A DNA stretch of 43,350 nucleotides from Clostridia bacterium (GTDB lineage Bacteria > Bacillota_A > Clostridia > Christensenellales > Aristaeellaceae), in NCBI GenBank assembly GCA_017525805.1, contig JAFXSH010000002.1, positions 1 through 43,350 on the forward strand, given 5' to 3'. Shown one piece after another: positions 1 through 7,506 of this stretch (the first letter of the stretch is position 1; every line of letters begins with the position of its first letter). The position numbers were made by a program, and so were the translations under genes. The notes under the pieces were generated by a model. The model searched no databases and was not told the DNA's origin. It saw only the letters and a program-made list of their open reading frames with translations.

Positions 1-845
1 TAGAACTTGTCCACAAAATTGATGATTTCCCCATTCTTGATCCGCTGGGCGTACCTCTCCTGGTCGGCTTTGCTCATGTGGGCGATGTCCACCTGCATGT
101 TCACCGGCCCCTGCCGCCTTTGCCCGTTCTCCATGGGCCTGCTGGCCCCCGCCTGCACGCTGGCGGCCAATCGCTGGCCCGCCTGCTGGGCGGTGTACCG
201 CATGGCCTCCTGGGCGATTTCCTCCCCGTGAATGGCGTAGTATGCGTCCTTCACGGAAAGCCCCACGCCGGGGGAAGTCATGCGCACGAAAGCTGGGTTT
301 GCCATTTCGGTCATGAGATCAAAGGTGGGAAACACCTTTTTCAGCTCGTCCGCCTGCTTCGCCACCTGCTCAATGTGCCGGTTCAGGGCCGCGTCCTCCG
401 CGCTCTGGGCTTCCGCCGCCCTGGCCCTTTCCACCTCCGCCCGCAGCCTGTGCATGTCCCGCACGGTTTCGGGGCTGTTGCCGGTTTCGTCGGCTTCCTT
501 CTGGTACAGGGAAAGGTCGTCCGTCATTTTGGCGTAGATGCCCTGGGCGTCGCCCGCGTCCACGCCGTACCGCCGGGATAGTTCCTGCATGATGGGGGCG
601 TAGCTGTTCAATTGGCGCTTGTAGTCCGCGTTGTTCTTGAATCGCTGCTGAATCGCCGCCTGCACCCGCTGGCCCACGGCATGCTCGAATTCTGCCTTTC
701 CTTCGCCCTGGATCATTTGCTGGAATGGGGTCAATTGCTGCGCCTGGCTCTCCTGGCCGCCCGCTTCGCCGCCGGTGACGTCCCCGCCGCTTTGCATGGC
801 CTGCCCTTCGCCTTCCGCAAACAACTGAAGATTGAGTTTTCTCAT
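1..845 (-). CDS. Capsid scaffold protein (copy 1, one base of the stop codon cut off)
   Basis: This is the same gene as 40728-41573, seen a second time because the genome is circular. Only the first base of the stop triplet is missing at the window edge. The 281-aa product starts with MRKLNLQLFAEG, a beginning I associate with phage scaffold or minor capsid proteins, and is rich in Gln, Glu and Ala with a helical, coiled-coil-prone middle. It lies between the portal and major capsid genes, the usual scaffold position. The chosen ATG (845) follows an AGAGGT-type ribosome site; an in-frame GTG three codons upstream is less likely. Confidence 0.75.
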   Translation of the reverse strand, partial: MRKLNLQLFAEGEGQAMQSGGDVTGGEAGGQESQAQQLTPFQQMIQGEGKAEFEHAVGQRVQAAIQQRFKNNADYKRQLNSYAPIMQELSRRYGVDAGDAQGIYAKMTDDLSLYQKEADETGNSPETVRDMHRLRAEVERARAAEAQSAEDAALNRHIEQVAKQADELKKVFPTFDLMTEMANPAFVRMTSPGVGLSVKDAYYAIHGEEIAQEAMRYTAQQAGQRLAASVQAGASRPMENGQRRQGPVNMQVDIAHMSKADQERYAQRIKNGEIINFVDKF

Positions 846-934
846 GGTCTCCACCTCTGCCCGTCCGGTGGGCGATCCCGTCTGCCCGTCAAGTGGGCGA
901 TCCTGAATTGGATTATATCAAAGGCAATCTTGAA

Positions 935-954
935 ATAAGAGCCCCCGCCCTTAT
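935..954 (-). terminator. Hairpin at the portal stop codon
   Basis: On the minus strand an 8-bp stem, ATAAGGGC / GCTCTTAT with one G-U pair and a GGGG loop, begins inside the portal stop codon and is followed by a moderately T-rich stretch. It is a weak intrinsic terminator or an mRNA-end stabiliser. It recurs at 41663-41682 in the second copy. Confidence 0.4.
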
Positions 955-2840
955 GTGTTCGGCTGAGAAACATCTCTCGCGTATTCCCTGGCCTTGATCA
1001 TGTGCGCCGCATCGTCCGTGCCCGGCACGCCCATGGCGGGCGGCTTTCTGCTTTCCGCCTGCGCGCCCTCCGCTTGGGCCGCGCCAGGCTGGCCCATAAT
1101 GCCCGCCGCCATTTCCTCGGCGGTTTGGGGCTCGTATTTGGAGGCCAGCTTCAGCGCCATCTGCTGCCACATGATCAGCTGCTGCTGCATGCCGCCCATC
1201 TCCTGCAGCTTGCGCTTGATTTCGTCCTTGCCCTTAAAATCCATGCAGTCCAGCAGCATCATGCTCTGAACGATCATCTGGGGATTGAACACCCCCGCTT
1301 TCAGCAGCTGCAATGCCAGCTCGTTCTGCGCCATCTTGGTGTAGGCGTTGGCCTTCTGCGCGCTTACCTCGATATCGAATACCGGCTTCCTCCAGCCCAT
1401 TTCCTGCCCCGCAATGGGCGCGTTCTGCTGCATGATCAGGCCGGAATTATCAAAGGACACGTATTCGTTGGCCGACCGCTCGCCCACAATGCGGAAGGTG
1501 CGCGGCATGTCGTAAAACTGCCTTATGCGCTCGATCACCATTTCCAGCAGTTTGGTATAGGCGCTGTATGTGCCGTCGTTCCCGTCCCGGCTGGTGCGCC
1601 CCGCCGCCTCCATCTGCGCCGCAATGCCGCTGGCCGCCGTCACACCGCTGGATATGCCGTTTGTCACGTCCTGGTTGCCGCAGGTCTGCTTCAGCTCCTC
1701 GATCTTGTTGTTCAGGTACGTCACATAAATTCCGTCCAGCTGTTTGTGCTGGATGGGCACCATGTCCGCTTCGTTCAGGCCGCCTTCCACCTCCACCACA
1801 GGGGTTGAAAAATTAAGAAATTGCTCCTGATTGATGGGGGAATCGGTCTTTCGGAAATATCGCGGAATGGCCCCCGCCCGCGCGTTGATCACAATGGCGT
1901 GATCCATCTGGTCAATGTCCTCCTGCGCGTCTTTGCCCAGGTCGATATAGCCCCAGCCCGCCGGGCTCTCCTTCTGCGGAAACAGCCTGTCCAGCACGAA
2001 GGGATACTTCCCGTCCTCATACCAGCCGCCCTTCACGTTCGGGTCGTCCTCGCTGGCGTACAGCACGTGCAGGCCCACATACTTGCAGTATTGCAGCACG
2101 CTCTGTCCCTCCGCCTTGGTGTGATAATACCAATCCACCACCAGCGCCTTGTCCGTCCGGGGCGCTTTGCTTTCCGTGTCATATTCGCCCATGGAAAAAT
2201 CCTGCTCCAGATTGGCGTTTGTCAGCTGGGGATATTGCTCTTTCAGCGTTTCCTTGTCCACCGCGCTTACGAAAAACACGTTCCGGCTTTCCTGGATGTC
2301 GCTGATCCCCGGTTCCCAGAACAGGTTCATCAAATCCACGCCCACCACGGCGATATCGCCCATGCCGTTCAGCTTGCTGGCATCCCAGTACACCGCGTAG
2401 GCCGCCGTTCCGTGCTTGTTCTTTTCCCAGGCCTGCAGGCGGTATTCGTCCTTGAAATGGTTCTGCTCCAAGATCACCGGCAGCACGCTGGTCAGAATCT
2501 TGGCCTGCGCTTCGTCGCTTTCCTCCCGGGCCAGGATCACCGGCTCCGGGTATGCGTCCATCATGTCCGCATGCTTGCCCATGATCACATTTACCAGCCA
2601 TTTGGTGGGCCGCATGCCGTCGTTGGTCATTTCCTGCTCTTTGGAAAAGTCCCAGGCGTGCCCCTGCCACCAGTTTTCATCCGCTTTCAGCCGCGCTTCC
2701 AGCTTGGCCTTGCCCGCCTTGTACTTTTTCAGGGTCTCATTGGCTTTTTGCAGCCGCTCCCGCGTCATGCTCCGGGGCATAAGGGCCTCCATGGTGGGTG
2801 CTTCCCGCGTCATTCCGTTCTGTGTCAGCAGTTCGCTCAT
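951..2840 (-). CDS. Portal protein
   Basis: The product has 629 aa and should form the dodecameric ring at the capsid vertex through which DNA is packaged and ejected. The call rests on the gene order terminase-portal-scaffold-capsid, on the length, and on resemblance to portal proteins of short-tailed gut phages: a helical N-terminus, a mixed alpha/beta core with acidic and aromatic patches, a long Gln/Met-rich helical section near residues 480-600, and a Pro/Gly/Ala-rich tail. The start at 2840 is preceded by AGGAGG five bases upstream and overlaps the TerL stop as ATGA. A longer in-frame start at 2942 lies inside the terminase gene and is rejected. The first part of this gene lies beyond the end of the second copy. 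Confidence 0.8.
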   Translation of the reverse strand: MSELLTQNGMTREAPTMEALMPRSMTRERLQKANETLKKYKAGKAKLEARLKADENWWQGHAWDFSKEQEMTNDGMRPTKWLVNVIMGKHADMMDAYPEPVILAREESDEAQAKILTSVLPVILEQNHFKDEYRLQAWEKNKHGTAAYAVYWDASKLNGMGDIAVVGVDLMNLFWEPGISDIQESRNVFFVSAVDKETLKEQYPQLTNANLEQDFSMGEYDTESKAPRTDKALVVDWYYHTKAEGQSVLQYCKYVGLHVLYASEDDPNVKGGWYEDGKYPFVLDRLFPQKESPAGWGYIDLGKDAQEDIDQMDHAIVINARAGAIPRYFRKTDSPINQEQFLNFSTPVVEVEGGLNEADMVPIQHKQLDGIYVTYLNNKIEELKQTCGNQDVTNGISSGVTAASGIAAQMEAAGRTSRDGNDGTYSAYTKLLEMVIERIRQFYDMPRTFRIVGERSANEYVSFDNSGLIMQQNAPIAGQEMGWRKPVFDIEVSAQKANAYTKMAQNELALQLLKAGVFNPQMIVQSMMLLDCMDFKGKDEIKRKLQEMGGMQQQLIMWQQMALKLASKYEPQTAEEMAAGIMGQPGAAQAEGAQAESRKPPAMGVPGTDDAAHMIKAREYARDVSQPNT

Positions 2841-4216
2841 ATTTTCCTCCTCGCGTATTGGTTCAGCGGGTCGTTTAAAATCACTTTCTCCGGCGCTTTC
2901 GCCTTGGGCTTGATGGGGTTCATCATGCAGAAATACCGCCATTCGTCCGCCACGTGATCCTCCAATTTGCTGTCCACGTCCTCAATCCGGTGCTCGTCGT
3001 AGCACAGCAGCGGAATGGTGCGGATAAACGCCCGGCAGGTATTGAACACATACATCATGGGATAGCCGTTTTGGTCGAAGGAAAGCCGGTAATGGCATTG
3101 CATCCAGCCGGGAATGCGGTCGTTGTTTCCCTTATCGAAGTACACCCCGTATTTCTCCGCCGTGTTGTACCGGCTTGCTCCCGTTTCTTCCCCGGCCCAA
3201 ATGCTGGGGTCTGCCACCCCGCGGATTCTCTTGCCTTTCAGCCAGGGGTGCTCCCGCTCCATCCGGGCGATTTCCCCGAAAATCTCATCATCCACCCACT
3301 TTACGCCCTCGTTGGGGATGTCCTGCCCGTGATCCTTCCGGCAGCCGTACAGCTCCAAAATCCGGTAAAACACCCCGTCATAATCGACGGCCCACCAGGC
3401 GCAGGAAAAGGGCTTGGCATATCCCCAGTCAAAGCTCCGGTATATCCTCCAGCCGGGGGGCGGCTCGAATGGCGCGATCACGTGGGTGTTTTTCTTGTCC
3501 AGGTAATGCTCCGGGTCGTCCCGGAACTCCTCGAACACCTGTCCCTCAAACACGTCCCAGTTGCCGTACAGCCATGCGTCCCTGCGTTTGGGCGGCAGCG
3601 CCTTCAATTGCTCGATGTAGTCCGGCTGTTCTTTCATCAGGGCTTTGTTGTCCGTCACCAGGCTTTGAATGAATATGTAATCCTCCGGCTTTTCCGAATC
3701 CAGGAAACGGCCCTCTTTCAGGCGCTTAATGTACTGGTGCCCCGGCCCGCCCGGGTTGCAGGTCATATACATGCGTTTGGGAAAGCCGTTGGTGCCGCGC
3801 ACGCAGGCCATGATGGCCTTCACCTGCTCCTCCGTCATCTGGGTGGCCTCGTCAATGCAGATCACGTCGTACTCGTGCCCCTGTATGCGCATCAGGTCTT
3901 TGTCGTTTTCGCAGTACATGAATTTGATAATGCTGCCGTTGGGCCATCGGAACTCATGTTCCGTGCCATTGTACGCCGCCACCCCGTTCAGCAGCGAGCG
4001 CAGGGGCTTAATGTGGTTTTCCAGCAGTTCAGGGTAGCTCCGGCGCATAATCATGATGCGGATGCCCGCATATTTGGCACACATCAGCACCGCCTTGAAC
4101 CTCACAGCCCAGCTTTTCCCGCCGCCCCGCGCCCCGCCGAAAATCACATACTTGTTTTTGGCTTTCATAAACAGGCTTTGCCGCTGGTTTGGGTGCGGAA
4201 TCGTAATGATTTTCAC
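2837..4216 (-). CDS. terL: Terminase large subunit (ATPase and nuclease)
   Basis: This is the DNA-packaging motor, 459 aa, a normal TerL length. The Walker A loop GGARGGGKS is at residues 27-35 and the Walker B VICIDEA at 118-124. A coupling-type TCNPGGPGH follows at 152-160. The nuclease half has D263 in SFDWG, D336 in VADPS and the final acidic cluster D420-x3-DE. It cuts concatemeric phage DNA and pumps it through the portal. The gene overlaps the small subunit by four bases upstream (ATGA) and the portal gene by four bases downstream, so the three are translationally coupled. Confidence 0.96.
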   Translation of the reverse strand: MKIITIPHPNQRQSLFMKAKNKYVIFGGARGGGKSWAVRFKAVLMCAKYAGIRIMIMRRSYPELLENHIKPLRSLLNGVAAYNGTEHEFRWPNGSIIKFMYCENDKDLMRIQGHEYDVICIDEATQMTEEQVKAIMACVRGTNGFPKRMYMTCNPGGPGHQYIKRLKEGRFLDSEKPEDYIFIQSLVTDNKALMKEQPDYIEQLKALPPKRRDAWLYGNWDVFEGQVFEEFRDDPEHYLDKKNTHVIAPFEPPPGWRIYRSFDWGYAKPFSCAWWAVDYDGVFYRILELYGCRKDHGQDIPNEGVKWVDDEIFGEIARMEREHPWLKGKRIRGVADPSIWAGEETGASRYNTAEKYGVYFDKGNNDRIPGWMQCHYRLSFDQNGYPMMYVFNTCRAFIRTIPLLCYDEHRIEDVDSKLEDHVADEWRYFCMMNPIKPKAKAPEKVILNDPLNQYARRKI

Positions 4217-4752
4217 TGGCTGTATGCCTCGCTCTCCTCGTCCGGGCCGATCTCAAAGCGCACACCGCCTGCGGCTTCCTGCTCTGCCTGCGCGGCTTTC
4301 TTTTCCTCCATGGCCTGCTTTTTCTTCATCAGCTTGATCTTTTCCGCCTCTGCCGCGCTTATGGCCCCGCCGGTCATGGTTCTTGCGCTCGCCAGCTTTT
4401 CCAGGCTCTTGCTGTAATTCAGCACCGTTTCCGATTCCGTCAGGGCGAACACGTCCGGCTTTTCCTCCGCCATGACCGCGATGGTTCTTGCGCTTGCCAG
4501 CAGCGCCCGTTCCATGGCGTCCGATGCCTCCAGCAGCCGCGCAAGCTCCCGCGCTTTTTTGCCTGCCGCCTGGGTGGCGGCTCTCCGCAGGGCCCGCTTT
4601 TTCAGCTTCGCCCGCTTTCCCACCCAGTCCCCGGTCTTGCACCATTTTTTCAGGGTGGACAGGGGCAGGCCCGTGCTTTTCGCCAGCTCCGCCAGCGTTT
4701 CGTTTCCGGCTATATACCGCTGCTCCGCCTCCATGCGCCTGTCCTCGCTCAT
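4213..4752 (-). CDS. terS: Terminase small subunit
   Basis: The product has 179 aa. Residues 8-40 form a helix-turn-helix of the kind found in Firmicutes phage small terminases (ETLAELAKSTGLPLSTLKKW), expected to bind the packaging site. The rest is a Lys/Ala/Glu-rich helical oligomerisation region followed by an acidic tail. The start ATG at 4752 sits eight bases after AAAGGAG, and the stop overlaps the TerL start as ATGA. The gene is the first of the packaging and head operon, and a terminator separates it from the replication gene upstream. The assignment rests on the HTH plus position. Confidence 0.88.
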   Translation of the reverse strand: MSEDRRMEAEQRYIAGNETLAELAKSTGLPLSTLKKWCKTGDWVGKRAKLKKRALRRAATQAAGKKARELARLLEASDAMERALLASARTIAVMAEEKPDVFALTESETVLNYSKSLEKLASARTMTGGAISAAEAEKIKLMKKKQAMEEKKAAQAEQEAAGGVRFEIGPDEESEAYSQ

Positions 4753-4795
4753 GTCTCCCGCTCCTTTCGGCTAATATGGTAACAAATCCGCCCAG

Positions 4796-4820
4796 AAAAA
4801 AAGAGCCCCCGCCCGGAGCG
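4796..4820 (-). terminator. Intrinsic terminator between rep and terS
   Basis: On the minus strand a GC-rich hairpin (GCTCC / GGGGC, one G-U pair) is followed by seven T residues. It would end the early transcript that runs through the replication gene before the packaging operon. No convincing late promoter is visible in the 45 bases between this site and terS. Confidence 0.6.
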
Positions 4821-4849
4821 CCTCTCCCCAAAATTGCCTACAATAAACG

Positions 4850-4869
4850 CCCGCGCGCATCTGCGCGGG
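4850..4869. terminator. Strong GC hairpin in the rep-terS gap
   Basis: A perfect 7-bp stem, CCCGCGC / GCGCGGG, with a 6-base loop and TTT on the plus side. It lies 30 bases from the terminator at 4796-4820 and may act with it as a tandem terminator. No gene lies in 4753-4931. Confidence 0.4.
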
Positions 4870-4917
4870 TTTGGCACCGCCCCAGTCCCATCATGGCACG
4901 CAAACAAAACCACCCCT

Positions 4918-4945
4918 TGTAGGGGCGGATATTATCCGCCCGCCC
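4918..4945. repeat. REP-like palindromic element, copy A
   Basis: The core GGGCGGATA-T-TATCCGCCC has perfect 9-bp arms around one base and is followed by GCCC. Two further copies in the same orientation lie at 7325-7351 and 10914-10941. Here the element overlaps the 3' end of the replication gene and supplies its stop codon (GGA TAA on the minus strand). Confidence 0.85.
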
Positions 4946-5768
4946 TTGCCGTGTCTCTCCTCATATGGGCGTGCACGTACACCCCCGGCAGAAAATCCGA
5001 ATAGTGTACCGTATAATCCACCAGCCGCCATCCCGGATAGCGCTTTTCAAATTCCCGCTTGGCGTCCTCCCTCACCGCGTCCGCAATCTTCTGGCTGGCC
5101 CTTCGGCTGAATTTCCGGTCGTTGTAGGTCGCCCTTGGCTTTTTCAGGCCCTTGCTCGCGAACCACTTGCGCTTCATCAGCTTCTCCTGGCCCTCTTTGT
5201 GCTGCGTCATATACCGGCACAGGCCCTCCACGCCCTTGTCCTCGAATTTTACCTGCACCGCCCGCGTGTTGGCCACCCCTTCCCGCCATATCTTTTCTAC
5301 CTCGTCCCGCGTCAGGGCCCCGCCCCGCAGAATCATGTGTATATGGTGCTGCTGCCCCTGCCTTGTACTCTCCACGATCCCCATGTATTCCAGCGGCACG
5401 CCCGCCTTTCTGTACTTCGTCCTCAGTCTATCGAAAAACCGGCGCTTGATTTTTGCAAACTCCTCCAGGCTGCATCCCTCGGCGCTCGTGAACGTCCCGA
5501 AAATATCCCCCTCCCCGAAATTAAGGTTCCCGATCTGTGTGAACGTCCGAAAGGCACGTGCAAAATTTGCACGTTGCATCTGCTCCGTCGTCTTTCCCCG
5601 CTTGCCCGCCTCCCGGCTGTACTGCCAATCGAGAACCGGGTATATGTCCGCGTCCAGGTGATCCCCAGCTACCACGGTTTTGGTTCGCTGCAATAAAACG
5701 CCCTTGCTGCTCCGGTGCATGGGCTGATCGAGCGCGTACTCCTCCGCCTCCGGTATGTATGTCCGCAT
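4932..5768 (-). CDS. HUH-type rolling-circle replication initiator
   Basis: The 278-aa product carries hallmarks of a Rep nickase. HHIHM at residues 141-145, within a hydrophobic strand, fits the metal-binding HUH motif. A YMTQHK motif at 186-191 (Tyr then Lys five residues on) fits the catalytic Tyr motif. The phrase GTFTSAEGCS near residue 91 would be motif 1. Such proteins nick one strand at the origin and stay bound to the 5' end. The ATG at 5768 follows AGGAGG by eight bases; an upstream in-frame start at 5849 has no such site. The last residues (TARAGG-stop) are encoded by a REP-like repeat, so the natural C-terminus may have been replaced. It is the only replication gene visible. Confidence 0.75.
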   Translation of the reverse strand: MRTYIPEAEEYALDQPMHRSSKGVLLQRTKTVVAGDHLDADIYPVLDWQYSREAGKRGKTTEQMQRANFARAFRTFTQIGNLNFGEGDIFGTFTSAEGCSLEEFAKIKRRFFDRLRTKYRKAGVPLEYMGIVESTRQGQQHHIHMILRGGALTRDEVEKIWREGVANTRAVQVKFEDKGVEGLCRYMTQHKEGQEKLMKRKWFASKGLKKPRATYNDRKFSRRASQKIADAVREDAKREFEKRYPGWRLVDYTVHYSDFLPGVYVHAHMRRDTARAGG

Positions 5769-6072
5769 GGTCTGCTCCTCCTGTCTCGTTCGTGTCCCCC
5801 TGGCCGGGGGGCCGCTCTGCGCCCGCGCCCCCCGGACCCCCCAGAGCATGTACTGCTACCGCTCCGGTTCCCTCTCCGCGTTCCCAATCTCAACTCTCAA
5901 CTCTGAACAAGAACCGTGATTTGTGAATACCCGATACAAGCCCGGTCAGGGCATCCCGCCCAATTTTTCTTTGCCTGTTTCCCATTTATATAGTAGAAAC
6001 TCAATTCTCCCCATAGACGACGAAAGACGGCTTTCGCCGTCTGCACAATCTCGCTGTTTTAAGCGCTTCCAT
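5769..6072 (-). other. Gene-free 304-bp region upstream of rep (possible replication origin)
   Basis: No plausible reading frame exists here on either strand. On the minus strand it holds a perfect hairpin at about 6022-6041 (AGACGGC-GAAA-GCCGTCT), an AT-rich stretch at about 5982-5996, a doubled GAGTTGA near 5890, and a C/G-rich segment near 5810-5850. HUH initiators usually nick at a hairpin beside their own gene, so this is the best place to look for the double-strand origin. The hairpin could equally be a terminator for the 36-aa gene before it. Confidence 0.35.
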
Positions 6073-6183
6073 TTATTTTCTTTTCTTCCTGTCCATCTTC
6101 ATTCCAATCACAAAAGCGCCGATCAGCAGTATAGCGATCATCCCGTATGCGATCAGATCAAACGCATCAACGATCACCCGCAT
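6073..6183 (-). CDS. Small single-span membrane protein (36 aa)
   Basis: The product has one hydrophobic helix at about residues 8-28 (LIAYGMIAILLIGAFVIGMK) and a basic tail, DRKKRK, which should face the cytoplasm. The ATG at 6183 follows AAAGGAGG with ideal spacing. A longer frame from 6345 passes through unlikely, repeat-rich sequence and is rejected. I do not recognise a family; tiny membrane proteins are common in phage early operons. The 220 bases upstream (6184-6406) hold no confident gene, only a short (CTA)5 run near 6327-6342. Confidence 0.6.
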   Translation of the reverse strand: MRVIVDAFDLIAYGMIAILLIGAFVIGMKMDRKKRK

Positions 6184-6406
6184 GTTCCATCCTCCTTTCC
6201 GCGCCCCGCCCGCCGCGTCCGGTGGGGGCCTGCCCTTCATCGACAGGCTTGTCGGTTCGCGTGGGCGGTCGGCTCTGTGCCGCATGGCTTTTCCAATGGC
6301 CTGTTGCATTCGTAACTTTGGGGTTCTACTACTACTACTATACACGGTTTCTCCTGCGGCTGGGAGCCCCCGCGTCTATGCCGCGCTGCTATCGCGGCAA
6401 ATGGCA

Positions 6407-6658
6407 TCATTGGTTTTTCCATGGCTTTCTGATCCATTCCAGCTGCGGCGGCCGGTTCCAGGCCCGCCACGCAATCAGAAACGTGCTTTTCTCCAGGGCG
6501 TACAGCCTTTGCCCCTGCCGCGTCCATGCCTCCAGCAGGATCACCTTTTCCCCGTCTTCCCGCGTTTCGGTGCCCACGTATTCCACCATCCGCGCCCGGC
6601 GGCCCTCGTCCCGCAGCTGCAGCCAGTATTTCTTCCGCGGCTTATCCGTCGTCATCAT
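6407..6658 (-). CDS. Hypothetical protein (83 aa), basic and Trp-rich
   Basis: I do not recognise this family. The product is strongly basic at the N-terminus (DKPRKKYWLQLRDEGRRAR) with several Trp residues in the C-terminal half (AWRAWNRPPQ, IRKPWKNQ). The region looks like a short beta-rich fold with a conserved-looking EGEKVILLEAWTRQG-type strand pair, which could be a small nucleic-acid-binding domain, but that is only an impression. The start at 6658 is eight bases after GGAG; alternatives at 6664 and 6679 are possible. It overlaps the end of the Cys-rich gene upstream by 17 bases, so the two are probably co-translated. Confidence 0.55.
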   Translation of the reverse strand: MMTTDKPRKKYWLQLRDEGRRARMVEYVGTETREDGEKVILLEAWTRQGQRLYALEKSTFLIAWRAWNRPPQLEWIRKPWKNQ

Positions 6659-6881
6659 CCGCATATCTCCAATGAGCAATGCTCCGGGCCAGCTCGCACC
6701 TCTCCCAGTTTTCGCAGCAGTACATTTCCATTTGCTTCTTCATTTCTTTGCCGCGCTTGTAATTGGTGCGGCACGTCGCCCCTGTGTCCCGTGGGAACAC
6801 GCTTTCACAAACAATGAAATTGTCCCCGCAGCCGATGAAAAACGGGCATTTGGCTCGCTTGTTCTCCATGGCGTTCCGCAT
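6642..6881 (-). CDS. Small Cys-rich protein, probable zinc binder (79 aa)
   Basis: The protein contains CPFFIGCG near residue 12, a further Cys at CESVF, another at TCRTN, then YCCENWERCEL and an acidic tail, DDDD. The spacing of Cys residues fits a structural zinc site, and similar short proteins are common in early operons of Firmicutes phages. Function is unknown. The ATG at 6881 has GGAGG nine bases upstream; the next Met (residue 5) is spaced less well. It lies 27 bases downstream of the 55-aa membrane protein gene. Confidence 0.6.
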   Translation of the reverse strand: MRNAMENKRAKCPFFIGCGDNFIVCESVFPRDTGATCRTNYKRGKEMKKQMEMYCCENWERCELARSIAHWRYADDDDG

Positions 6882-6907
6882 GCCCGTTCACCTCCAAATT
6901 GATTTTT

Positions 6908-7075
6908 TCAGCCTTCAAATCCTTCGTGCCTGATGGCCGCCCGCGTCAGCCGCCGGGCGTGCCTTAGCTCCTCCCGGTAATTTTTCCGCATGTGCAGCAT
7001 ACCGGCCACAAAGCCAGCGCCAAACGCCGCCAGGGCGCACAGGGCCAGCACAAGGCCCACGATCAGTCTGCCCAT
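6908..7075 (-). CDS. Small membrane protein (55 aa)
   Basis: The product has an N-terminal hydrophobic helix at about residues 4-26 (LIVGLVLALCALAAFGAGFV and on) followed by a basic amphipathic segment rich in Arg (NYREELRHARRLTRAAIRHE). The ATG at 7075 sits seven bases after GGAGG and overlaps the previous gene by 13 bases, a good sign of a real coupled gene. No family is recognised. The topology, one N-terminal helix with a basic cytoplasmic tail, resembles small phage membrane proteins of unknown role. Confidence 0.65.
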   Translation of the reverse strand: MGRLIVGLVLALCALAAFGAGFVAGMLHMRKNYREELRHARRLTRAAIRHEGFEG

Positions 7076-7506
7076 ACCACGTCCTCCATCTGTGACGCTA
7101 ATGGGCGTTCCGTCCAGAAAACAAAATCTCTGTAATAACGGGTCGAATCTTTCAGCAGGGCCCGCTGGTTCACGCCTCCGCGCCAGGGCGGCGTCAGGCT
7201 TTCATCCCGATATTCTTCGGCCCTGAACTGTACAAAAACAGGTCTGACCGAATCCGGCCTATCGCGAAAATTCGATGCGTTATTCATTGCTTCGTTAAAG
7301 GTCATCATTCGCGCCACCGGCACCGTAGGAGCGGATAATATCCGCCCGCCCTTCGCTGCGCTCTTGATCACTTCCAGCGCGTCTTTTGTAAGGTGCTGAA
7401 CGCATATCCTTGCAGGCCATTTATCGTACTCGCAGTCTCTGCATGCGTCTGGTACGCTGCTTGAACACCTTTCCAGCGAATACATCACTTTTTCTCGATC
7501 AGGCAT
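7063..7506 (-). CDS. Apparent fusion: Cys-rich DALxxIK-type domain, REP-encoded linker, unrelated C-terminal domain
   Basis: The 147-aa product has two parts. Residues 1-50 hold four Cys (LERC, DAC, RDC, RIC) and end in KDALEVIK, the same architecture as the small gene at 8357-8536. Residues 53-59 (GGRILSA) are translated from a REP-like repeat. The remainder, from MMTFNEAMNN on, is a different acidic and aromatic domain containing TPPWRGG and KDSTRYYRDF. Most relatives of the N-terminal part that I know are stand-alone proteins of about 60 aa, so the repeat may have joined two genes. The ATG at 7506 follows AAAGGAGG and overlaps the DUF5131 stop by eight bases. Function is unknown; zinc binding by the N-terminal part is likely. 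Confidence 0.65.
   Translation of the reverse strand: MPDREKVMYSLERCSSSVPDACRDCEYDKWPARICVQHLTKDALEVIKSAAKGGRILSAPTVPVARMMTFNEAMNNASNFRDRPDSVRPVFVQFRAEEYRDESLTPPWRGGVNQRALLKDSTRYYRDFVFWTERPLASQMEDVVWAD
7325..7351. repeat. REP-like palindromic element, copy B (inside a gene)
   Basis: The core GCGGATA-A-TATCCGC has the same flanks (GTAGG on one side, CCGCCC on the other) as copies A and C. It is read in frame on the minus strand as GGRILSAP in the 147-aa protein. Confidence 0.85.

Larger units (their letters stand above)
1..2622. repeat. Genome-end redundancy, copy 1 (identical to 40729-43350)
   Basis: The first 2622 bases recur at the end of the window with a constant offset of 40,728. Every gene boundary in the first copy reappears shifted by that amount, and the sequences agree wherever I compared them. 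The junction is seamless: the scaffold stop codon, cut at base 1, is complete at 40728-40730. The simplest reading is a circular genome of 40,728 bp assembled past its own start. A physical terminal repeat cannot be excluded from sequence alone. Confidence 0.95.

Noticed and set aside
1821..4417. Long plus-strand reading frames opposite portal and terminase genes
   Set aside because: They are antisense shadows of GC-rich coding DNA, lack ribosome sites, and are rich in His/Pro/Arg without any family signature.
6327..6342. (CTA)5 microsatellite as a functional site
   Set aside because: It is a short triplet run in a gene-poor gap, and nothing around it suggests a role.
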